Shown here: positions 54,651 through 64,000 of the stretch, one piece after another
How positions within the stretch are numbered: position 1 is the stretch's first letter
Layout of the letters: each line of letters opens with the position of its first letter
NCBI RefSeq assembly: GCF_031755915.1
Contig: NC_083383.1
Span: 19,953,001-20,017,000 of the forward strand
Length of the DNA stretch: 64,000 nt
Reading direction: 5' to 3'
Source of the DNA: Ziziphus jujuba
Taxonomy: Eukaryota; Streptophyta; Magnoliopsida; Rosales; Rhamnaceae
Made by a program: the position numbers and the translations under genes
Notes under the pieces: generated by a model
The model's input: only the letters and a program-made list of their open reading frames with translations
Databases searched by the model: none
Told to the model about the DNA's origin: nothing

Positions 54651-57600
54651 ATTCTTTTCAAAATATAATTGTTAAATATGGTAAAATAGGATTCCAATTC
54701 AAAACTTATTATTTGATTTTATTTTATTTATAAAATAAAAAATTAGTAAGCGCCACCTTTAGGTTGTTTAAAATTTCAGGTTTCAATATTTTGATTATTG
54801 GTGTTTTATATTATTTTTATTTTGGTATTTTTATTCTTTCATATTTCAATTTAAATTATTAGGATTTTTTATTTTTTTATTGCATAATTTTAATTTACTT
54901 TTTTTTTTATTGAATGGATTATTATCATGATCGTCCAAATCATGAGCTTGGAAATGAATTATGCTACAAATTTTTCGTTAAAAATGATGAATCTCATAAG
55001 AAAGTTGACGATGCTAAATTAGAATATCCTGCAGAAACTAATTCAAAAAAAAATGATTTTTGAGAAAGATTCTTGATTGATTTTTAATTCACCTTTTTGT
55101 ATAATTTTTTTTAAGTTGATGGAGGACAAGAATTAAAAAAGGAGAAGATGTAAGAAATTCTTCAAGTCGAGGGTATGTAGAAAAAAACGAGATTAATGTT
55201 TTGGTGCTCAAGTGATATTGAAATTTTTGGAATTTACAACAACTGTATTGAATAAGAAACAGCGTATGTATATTAAGCGTTCATCTTAAATAATTTAATT
55301 GTTTTTTTCTTTGTGACGTTTTATTTTTTATTATGTTAGAATCTAGTGTGTTTGAAAAATAATATTTTAATTTTTTATTTGGATTGAAATAAAAATAATG
55401 ATTTTATTTTATTTACTACTTTTTTTAATATTTTCTATTTACATTACCCTAAATGTTTCCAATAATTTTCTAATTTAGGTTGTCATGAATGTTTCCAATA
55501 ATGCAATTTTTCTAATAATGTATATTGTCTTTTTCCAAATTTTGTTGCAATATTATGTAAAATAAATATGGTAAAATGAACTTTATATATTAAAATTTAA
55601 AATCATGTTTGGCAAAATATTTGAAAATATTCCCAAAGAAATTGTAAAATTGTGTTTGATAAGTAGTAAATGTAATATAATATATGGAAAACAATATTTA
55701 AAAGTATATAGTAGAAAACTAAAGAATTTAAATTGAAATTTTGAAAAGTTGTGTCCAATATAAATTTTAAATAAAACCAATAGTAAAAATTTTAATCTAT
55801 GTATATATCATTTTACTTGAATTCTATACATAACAACAAATTTTAACTCAAGTAAAAGTTATAATAATGAATATATTGGAAAAAAAAAATTACTTGTCTT
55901 TATAATTCTTCTAAAAGTTATAATAAGTATTATAAGTAATGCAATTAAATATAAATAAAAAGAAAAAATAAAAGTTATTTACATCCAAATTAATTTATTT
56001 GTTTATGTTTATTTATCTAATATTATATACAATTACTTCCTAAATATTAATTAATTATCATTTATGTAGATATTTCATTACTATTAAAAATATATCCTCT
56101 TAATTAAGTAAAAAATACAATAACAAATTATGGAAATATACTTTGCATATAAGAAAAATAAAATATTAATAAATTATAAAAAATCTACACAAATGTCATC
56201 CTTTAGTCGATAAGAGAAATTAGAATATATAATTTACCAAACAAATTATTTTATACATAATATTGACATTACATAAGCACAAGTCAATTAATCATTAATT
56301 TAAAATTTGAAAGTATTAACCTATATAAATTTTTCATTTTATAAATTATGAAATTAATTAAATATTGAATGTCCATTAATTTAAAACTTTATTTTTTTAA
56401 TATAAGACTTTTTAAACTTTAAAATTTTAAAAATTGACTTACATAGATTATTTATAGATATTATTTACCAACAGTAAATAACCCATTAATTTAAAATGGT
56501 CAATTTCAATATAAAGCTATTCAAATTTTAAATTTTATATACTATTATAATGAGTTTTTAATGTAGATAATAAAAGTAGATCATATAAAAATATCAAATA
56601 TGATATTGAGATGTCAAAATTTAAAATTCAAAAATTTTCATCCATAAAAAGAATATTATTAATCCTAGAACTTTAAAAAAAAATATTTAATCAAGCAAAA
56701 AATTAGGAATTATGGACAAACACTCTCCTACAAATAAATTTAAAAAAATCCAATTACTTCATAAATGTTATTTATGTACGATTAATATTACGATTGTTAA
56801 TTAAGTTATATTTAATTTCATTTGAGTTTTAAGTATGGAAAACAGAAACATAAAAACAACTAATTATTAAGGCATGTTGGTAAAAAATAACCAAATTATT
56901 ATTTTTTTTTTTTTTTGCTCCTAAAACATCCAAATTATGATTTTTTAAATAGTAATAATGGATTTGAAAATTAATCATGTAATTTAAAAAGTTTGACTAA
57001 AGCTATTTTTATTTTCTAGGATGTAATCACTAATTCTGAATAAGAAAATAATACCCTTTTAAAATAATAATAATTTTTCTGGAGTACAATAGAGCTTGAT
57101 AAGGTTAATTATTTATTTTGAAAATAAATAAATTTTTTTAATGAGGGTATAAATAAGGCTAAGTTCATAATATTTAGATTGAGAGAGGTGGCGACCACAC
57201 ATTGCCATTTTTAAAATTGATTCAAATAACGAAACAAAAAAACTTTGATTTGGATTAATGATTTAATTTTAAGAATTGCAGAAAATTTTCATTCTTGATT
57301 TAAAATAATATTTGTGTTTTTATCAATTTTGTAAGGTTTTCACCTATAAACTAGCAATGAAGCAAGTGATCTTTCATTTTATAATTATCAGATATACAAC
57401 TATTGAACAATACTTTTTCCTTAATTTCAATTTTTATTATAATATTTTTTTATTATCAAAAAAAGTTATTATTATTTTCTATTATCTCATTTAGTTGACT
57501 AAATTTATATTTAATATTCTCTTTATTATGAGGCATTTAAAAATTTTTAAGTTGCTTGTTCTTTACAAATTAGTACAATTATCTAATTTTTGTTATATTT

Positions 57601-57930
57601 ATATTGTGTAATTTTTATTATTTTATTATCATAATTTATTTATTTTCCTAATTGAATTTAGAGTGATATGCTCACACCCAATAAAAAAGATGTCCGAACT
57701 GTTTGATTTTTGTAAAACTATCAAATAATACTAATGAAAATTATAAAATTGATAATAAATTTAAACTTTGATCTTTATTCGTAAAAAATAATATAATTAA
57801 TTAATTTAATTTAATTTAAATATAATTAATTATTATAATTCATTTTAAAAATTATCAATTATAAGTAGATATATCGTACATCACACGGAATCAATACTAG
57901 TTCTTATCAAAATATCAAAGGACTTGGAGA
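54651..57930. other. AT-rich DNA without recognised genes
   Basis: Very AT-rich, with many A and T runs. A 49-codon frame at 54914-55063 (MDYYHDRPNHELGNELCYKF...) is the only stretch with protein-like composition, and I do not recognise it. No transposon ends identified. Confidence 0.5.
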
Positions 57931-57937
57931 GGAAAAA

Positions 57938-57971
57938 GTTTTTGTGTGTGTTTGTGTGTGTGTGTGTGTGT
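57938..57971. repeat. TG microsatellite
   Basis: Interrupted (tg)n run of about 34 bp. Confidence 0.85.
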
Positions 57972-58014
57972 GAATAAAACCACACAAAAATGATAAACAA
58001 AGATTCAGTTCTAG

Positions 58015-58455
58015 GTAGGCTCGCCAACAAACATTATTAACAAGGAGAATCGCATGGTTGAGAATGCTGTTGTTAGGCGTACTCATATTATTTTTAATAT
58101 TGTTTAAGGGTGGTGAAGTTGATTTACATCGAAGAGATAAATTTGGGCAAGAAAATTTCAAGCTCAAATATTGACCTTGCTTAATGTTTTGCTTTAAAAT
58201 GGGCTATTCATCTTGTAACTTCTCAAGATTGGAGGAAGGTGGCTTTTAACGTGATTGTCAAGTTGTGATTAATGTAGTCTTATCAACCAAAAAAGCATTT
58301 TCACTGGGAATGAATTTCAGCACTACACAATATCTATAAAAAGTTTTCTAATTTTAGTTGCTATAAGATGCAGTGCTTGCCAAGATATTGGAATTCAATC
58401 GCTCATTTTTTGTGCTCTTTGGTTGATTTTTGTACAGGAATATTAACTCATCCTT
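58015..58455 (+). pseudogene. RNase H-like relic of a LINE-type element
   Basis: Translation in changing frames gives NRMVENAVVRRTH, LSWAIHLVTSQDWRKVAFN, a CQVVINVV segment and RYWNSIAHFLCSLVDF. These resemble the order A-hydrophobic..E..A...W...L......I..E.D...V and the final R..N..AH.LA of RVT_3-type RNase H domains in plant LINEs. No RT is found upstream, so it is a small fragment. The match is loose. Confidence 0.4.
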
Positions 58456-59088
58456 GTCCTTTTAAGCCTAAACCTCTCCTTTATTTTGCTGTTAAAAGAA
58501 GATTGTTGCCCCTTATGGTAATTTTGATCCTACTTTGTAAATTCACAAATAGTATGCATTTGATACATATAAATGAGTATATTTGAAAAAAACAAAAAAC
58601 TTTTATTTTCCATATTGATTTCAAATATACGAAAAATACAGGTCTTTTTAAAGGGAAAATTTTTAAATACATATTAAACATACTGTCGTATTGTACAATT
58701 AAAAAAAAGGATTTTGGAAAAGGTAAATAATTCAATTATTTTTTCTCTTTGACAACAACATAAAAAAAAATGCATATAAAAAAGATTTTTTTTATCCTAG
58801 TCTTGTATTCTTTTGATTATTTACTATTTTTAATTTTTTAATATATTAAAGTATTATTATATTACTAATAGTTATATTATTATCATATATGTTAAAAATA
58901 ACTAATTTTAATATATATTTAATATCCGTATTTTTTATCTTGTATTTTTTAATTTATAATGTATTATACACGTACATACTAAATTTATAAACTTATTGTT
59001 TATGTATTTCTTTATCAAATTTTTCTTTATATATTTAAATTAATAAAATGATTTATACACATATGTTTACGTATTGCCTTGTGGTATT
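58456..59088. other. AT-rich spacer
   Basis: Nothing recognised. Confidence 0.5.
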
Positions 59089-60114
59089 TGTTGAAGTGTG
59101 GCAATTTTGCCACTTGATGGTGCATGTCACCGGCTAGCATGCACACCTTGGTATCAAATCCTTTCCTTTTATGAGTTTATATTTCTTTGTATGTTTTTAA
59201 TTGATGCAAGGTATATTTTGATAATGTTTTGTGCCTAAGTTATGTATGCAAAATTATAGGCAAAATTATGCACAAAAGAGTAGGAATGTTATGCTTGAAA
59301 TGCCTATGGTGCTGGATTCATAATTTCCAGCAACATAGCTCCACTATTTATCTTATATCTCAGGCTGCAAATGGAGTTTTGGGCTGAAATTTTGAGGGAT
59401 GTCTACAGACATATATAGAAGACTCTGGTTCAAATTTCAGGTCAAAATGACATGGGACAGTCCCTTTTCTATTCCAAACAGATTGCTGTATCTGATGGGC
59501 CCAGTATGTAGAGTATGGGCCAGTTTTGGAGCTGTTTGGCCCATGATCCGGTTCCAAAACTTTCCTAGCTCTTGGAACAATATTTATTGATGACCAAGGA
59601 TGCTTCAAACCAAGTTTCATAAGCAGATACAAAGGGGAACTAAGTAGGTGAAGCTAGTTTGGTTGTTTACCCAAACTAGTTAAACAATAGGAACTTAGTT
59701 CAAACCATGTGCCACTTTTTATTATATTTGGAATAGACATGTTGCAGCTGGTTTTTGACTCTTTTGTGTATGAAAAGTTAGGTGTTGACCATTTTACTTT
59801 TTAAATTTCAAATACTTTACTCATTTTGTAAGCTCACATGCTTGGCATGTGTGAACTAGTTGTAATTTCAAGCTTATATAGTAAAATGAATGAAATGGCT
59901 ACACATCCAAGCCTTATTTTTCAAAAGCCAACGTGTTCCTCTTCTTCTTATCTCTTCTTCAACACTTTAGGAACCCTAAAAACCAGAAAACACCATAACC
60001 AAAATCTAAAAACACAACTCACACACAACCATTCCCAAGAGCATCACCAAAAGCTTGCTTGTTGCTAACACTTCAAGCTAGCTTGCTCTTGGTCATAACC
60101 TTCTCACCCCAACA
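59089..60114 (+). repeat. Copia-C 5' LTR
   Basis: 1,026 bp from tgttgaagtgtgg to caccccaaca. The start resembles those of Copia-A and Copia-B. The imperfect palindrome is at 59310-59332. No second LTR is in the window to confirm the ends, but the primer-binding site does confirm the right end. Confidence 0.85.
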
Positions 60115-60117
60115 AAG

Positions 60118-60129
60118 TGGTATCAGAGC
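60118..60129 (+). other. Copia-C primer-binding site (initiator tRNA-Met)
   Basis: tggtatcagagc, three bases after the LTR. Confidence 0.92.
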
Positions 60130-60248
60130 AAGGCACATTTTTATGAGATTTGTGAGGTTTTTGGGCTGGTTCGTTCCTTGAGAGTGAAGAGATACTTGAA
60201 AGCACAAATATATTTTCATATTCCTTCATACTAGAAAGCAACATTCAC

Positions 60249-62786
60249 ATAGCTTCTTCAAGTTTTTCAACTCCTTCTCCTCCTATCTTCAATGGGGAGA
60301 ACTACAACTTTTGGAGTATCAAGATGCAAGCCTACTTGAAGGCTTATGGTCTTTGGGAGGTCACCATAAATCCTCAAGAACCCGAGCCTTTGAGATAAGG
60401 GGCAACGGTCAACCAAATCAAGCACCATGAGGAGGAATTGGCTAAAGGTTTCAAGGCTCTCACCGCCATTCATTCTTGTATTAGTGATACCATTTTCACA
60501 AGGATAATGGCATGTGAGAGTGCCAAAGAAGCTTGGGACAAACTTCAAGATGAGTTCCAAGGGAGTGCAAGGACAAGGCAAATGCAAATCCTTAACCTAA
60601 GGAGGGAGTTTGAGACTATCAAGATGAAAGACAAAGAAACGGTTAAGGAGTTCACCACAAGGTTTCTTAATGTGGTGAATCAAATTAGGGTGCTAGGTGA
60701 AAGGTTAAGTGACCAAAGGATTGTGGAGAAGGTGTTGGTCTCCTTGCCCGAGAGGTTTGAAGCTAAGATATCTTCATTGGAGGAGTCAAGGAACCTAAAT
60801 GAAATTTCCTTGACCGAGTTGGTGAATGCCTTGAAAGCTACGGAGCAAAGGAGGAGGATTAGACATGAAGAATCAATGGAGGCTGCATTTGTGTCTAAAC
60901 AACATCAAAAGACACAAAATCAAAAGAAGAACAAGCTTAAGGTCATAAAGGAGAAAGGTGAAACTAGCAAACCCGAGAGGAAGTCCTATGAACCTTGTCA
61001 CCATTGCAAGAAGAAAGGTCATCATCCAAGAAGGTGTTGGTGGAGGCCGGATGCATTTTGCCATAAATGCCAACAAAAGGGTCATGTGGAGAGAGTATGC
61101 AAGGCTAACAAGAAAGATAAGCAACAAGCAAATGTTGCTAAAGATAATGCAAGTGATAGTGAATCCGAAGAGTTGTTTGTTGCTACTTGTTTTAGTACCA
61201 TCAAGAATGATGAAGGATGGATCATTGATAGTGGAGCAACACACCATATGTCTCACAAGCATGAGTGGTTCACAAACTTGGATAGGAGCAGCCACAACAA
61301 AGTCAAAATTGGAAATGGAGCCTTGATGGAAGTGAAAGGCAAAGGAGATGTGGTGATACACACCACCAAAGGTATCAAAACTATCCATGATGTTCTCTAT
61401 GTACCTTCTTTATGTGAGAACTTACTTAGTGTAGGTCAAATGCTTGAGAACAAATATGCATTACACTTCTCAAACATGACATGCACTATAGTTGATCCAC
61501 ATGGAAATGAATTAATGTGTGTTGGAATGAAGAACAAGAATTTTAGGTTTAATATGGATGAAAATGGTGCATCGGTTGCATTGAACACCAAAGTTGAGAA
61601 CACCTCTCAACTTTGGCATAAAAGACTAGGTCATGCTAGCTTTAAGTCATTGGTAGGCACACATGAACTTGTTAGAGACATGCCATTGGTGGAGAAGCAA
61701 GAACATGTGTGTGAAGTGTGTCAAAAAGGAAAGCATACTAGGCTAGCATTTCAATCTTGTTCTTGGAGATCAAAGGAGAAGCTAGGACTTATACATTCGG
61801 ATATTTGTGGTCCTATGAGTGTTCCATCCTTAAATGGCAGCAAGTATTTCATAACTTTCATTGATGATTACTCAAGAATGTGTTGGGTGTATTTCCTTGA
61901 AAGAAAATCACAAGCTTTGGAGAAGTTTGTAGAATTTATGAAGTTAGTGCAAAATCAATCCGGTTGCACTATAAAGGTGTTAAGGACGGACAATGGTGGG
62001 GAATACACAAGTGAGGCTTTCAAACAACTTTGTAAGGATCATGGTATAGTTCATCAATTCACTACACCATACACACCACAACAAAATGGTGTATGTGAAA
62101 GGAAGAGCCGTACCATCATGGAGATGGCTAGATGTTTGTTGTTTGAAAGTGGCTTGCCAAAGAAGTTTTGGGCCGAAGGAGTTAATACGTCCATCTACAT
62201 CCAAAATAGGCTTTACTCCAAGTCTTTGAGGAGTAAAACCCCATTTGAGCTTTGGTTTGGATATAAGCCTTCTTTTGATCATCTAAGGGTATTTGGAAGC
62301 ATTTGTTACATCCTAGTACCACAAGAGAAGAGAGGAAAGCTTGATGAAAGGTCACAAGTTGGTGTTTTGGTTGGCTATAGTGATGTGACCAAGGGATATA
62401 GAGTGTATAACCTGGAAACCAAGAAACTTGTGATAAGTAGAGATGTGAAAGTTGATGAGGAAGCTAAATGGGTTTGTAGTAAGGAGGAGTTGGCTAGTAT
62501 GGATGAAGACAATCGGCTTGAAGCTCATGATAATGATGAGGAACAAGGAAATGATGAAGGTGCTGCCCATGATGATGAATATGATGAGAATGAGCTAGAA
62601 ATCTCCATAGGGGCTGATTTGGAGATTGGTGATGGTGTGAGAGGCACAAGACCTCTTAATGAGATTTATGAAAGGTGTAATGTGGCATTGAGTGATCCAA
62701 TCAATGTCCATGAGGCTATGGCAAGAAAAGAGTGGAGACAAGCCATGCAAGATGAAATCGATGTGATAAACAAGAATGACACTTAG
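60249..62786 (+). pseudogene. Copia-C gag, protease and integrase (782-codon open part from 60438)
   Basis: The lineage's gag start aligns at 60249-60251, which reads ATA instead of ATG, and a TAA at 60396-60398 interrupts the N-terminal part. From the Met at 60438 the open frame has the Gag core, CCHC knuckles (C187-C200 and C208-C221), protease D264-S-G, the integrase zinc region (LWHKRLGH 392-399, CEVC 425-428) and the full catalytic triad D455, D518 and E554, with 35 residues between the last two. An acidic linker (about 690-720) follows. The frame ends at a TAG (62784-62786) where the relatives have Trp, just before RT. Confidence 0.9.
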
Positions 62787-63330
62787 AGCTTGGTAACAAA
62801 ACCGAAGGGAAAGAATGCTATTGGGGTGAAGTGGATCTTTAGGACCAAGTACAATCCGGATGGGTCCATAAATAAGCACAAGGCAAGGCTTGTTGTCAAA
62901 GGATATGCACAACAAGCCGGTGTGGATTATGGAGAGACTTTTGCACCGGTTGCAAGGATGGAAACCATAAGACTTCTTCTTGCAATTTCGGCACAAAAGT
63001 CTTGGAAAGTATATCACCTTGATGTGAAGTCAGCCTTCTTGAATGGAATATTGAAGGAGGAGGTCTATGTTGTGCAACTCGAAGGTTTTGTGAAGAAAGG
63101 AAGTGAAGAGAAGGTATACAAGCTACACAAGGCCTTGTATGGCCTTAAACAAGCTCCTAAGGCATGGTATGCCAAGATAGATGGTTTTTTTGACAAAGCA
63201 TGGATTTAGGAGGAGTCCTAATGAGCCTACATTGTATATTAGGACTCATGGTTGCATGGTGTTGGTTTCTCTTTATGTTGATGACCTCCTAGTGACCGGT
63301 GGTAATGAGAAAGAAGTGAGCAACTTCAAG
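62787..63330 (+). pseudogene. Copia-C reverse transcriptase, frameshifted
   Basis: After the premature stop the same frame continues to 63209 with [29 protein letters not shown] (catalytic Asp) and [21 protein letters not shown] shift near 63190 moves the sequence into another frame, which carries [12 protein letters not shown] and LYVDDLLVTGG (catalytic YVDD). A second shift or deletion near 63330 moves it again. Confidence 0.88.
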
Positions 63331-64000
63331 TGAGCTAGAATTGAACTTTGAGATGTCTAGCCTTGGAGAGATGAAATACTTTCTTGGAATTGAAGTTGTC
63401 CAATCATCCAAGGGCATCTTCATATCTCAAGAAAGCTATGTGAAGGAGTTGCTCAAGAAGTTTGACATGGAAGATTGTAATAGCGTTGCCACACCTATGA
63501 ATGAAGGCACCAAGTTGGTGAAGGATGACGATTCTCCAAAGGTAAATCCTTCCATCTATAGAAGTTTAATTGGTAGCCTTTTATATGTATGCTCTACTAG
63601 ACCAGATATCATGTTTAGTGTGGCTGTTTTGTCAAGATTTATGCATAGTCCATCACAAAATAATCTTAGTTGTGCAAAAAGAATCCTAAGGTATTTGAAA
63701 GGTACTAGTGATTTTGGTATATGGTACAAGGATGGCATGAATGAAGCTTTGCTTGGTTATAGTGATAGTGATTGGGCTGGTTCTTTGGATGATAGCAAGA
63801 GCACATCGGGCTACATTTACACTCTTGGAAATGGTCCTTTCTCATGGAATTCCAAGAAGCAACAAACTGTTGCACAAAGCACCGCGGAAGCCGAGTATAT
63901 TGCTTGCTCAAGTTGTGCTAACCAAGGTGTTTGGCTTAGGAAATTATTGGAGGACTTGAGCTTGAAGCAAGAGGAAGCCACGGTAATATTGTGTGACAAT
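63331..64000 (+). pseudogene. Copia-C RT C-terminus and RNase H (runs off the window)
   Basis: An uninterrupted stretch encodes MSSLGEMKYFLGIEVVQSS, the RT connection region, then RNase H with GYSDSDWAGSLDDSKSTSGY, STAEAEYIA and VILCDN at the last bases. It is open to the window edge, so the true end cannot be seen. Confidence 0.9.

Larger units (their letters stand above)
59089..64000 (+). mobile_element. Copia-C: plus-strand Copia, cut by the window edge
   Basis: A 5' LTR (59089-60114), primer-binding site (60118-60129), gag, protease, integrase, RT and most of RNase H follow in order. The end of RNase H and the 3' LTR are beyond 64000. It belongs to the Copia-A lineage and, unlike Copia-A, keeps the integrase. 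It carries a lost start codon, two premature stops and at least two frameshifts, so it is not autonomous as it stands. Confidence 0.92.

Noticed and set aside
54914..55063. 49-codon frame with protein-like composition
   Set aside because: Short, no known domain, no promoter or neighbours. Probably chance or a small relic.

Overview
This window is eudicot-plant nuclear DNA. It is AT-rich, with plant LTR retrotransposons (initiator-Met primer-binding sites, Copia and Gypsy polyproteins, a TRIM), a plant L1-type LINE, a Mutator-like element, and one single-exon plant gene whose translation has the form of a plant-specific methyltransferase-like membrane protein. There is no operon, CRISPR array, rRNA or tRNA gene. 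About 80% of the window is transposable element, much of it nested, and the boundaries can often be fixed from target-site duplications (TSDs).

Layout. 1-202: LTR fragment related to the LTR at 18623-19177. About 543-4509: decayed LINE on the plus strand without an endonuclease region. 4690-19177: an old minus-strand Copia in pieces. It is interrupted by (a) a much younger Copia, 'Copia-A' (5559-10994, TSD aaaga), and (b) a composite insertion (11686-15248, TSD tcata) made of a Cassandra-like TRIM, a Gypsy LTR fragment and a truncated sister of Copia-A. 19503-30678 (TSD ataat): a minus-strand LTR element in which only a gag-like relic is recognised; its 3' LTR is split by a Gypsy element at 20109-27014 (TSD ccatt). 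30727-39338: degenerate plus-strand Copia ('Copia-D') carrying a Mutator-like element at 32217-33205 with long terminal inverted repeats. 39366-39955: possible exons of a disrupted host gene. 40041-41352: Gypsy LTR and gag fragment. 41353-46546: a rearranged Copia ('Copia-B') whose two LTRs are in inverted orientation. 48985-50238 (minus): the only convincing intact host gene. 52550-54650: three tandem units of about 710 bp, each with four subrepeats of about 100 bp. 54650-59088: AT-rich DNA with a small RNase H-like relic. 59089-64000: 'Copia-C', plus strand, running off the window.

Relationships. Copia-A, its truncated sister, Copia-B and Copia-C are one lineage: same gag start, paired CCHC knuckles, acidic linker after integrase, similar LTR starts, and a conserved TGCTGGAA/TTCCAGCA palindrome in the LTR. 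Copia-A keeps a long pol frame but has lost the integrase in frame. Copia-C keeps a full integrase triad but has no start codon and carries stops and frameshifts. I found no gene system that is clearly new to biology. The items most worth checking are the integrase-less Copia-A, the conserved LTR palindrome, the inverted-LTR Copia-B, the 5S-like TRIM, the gag-only nested LTR element and the higher-order tandem repeat.
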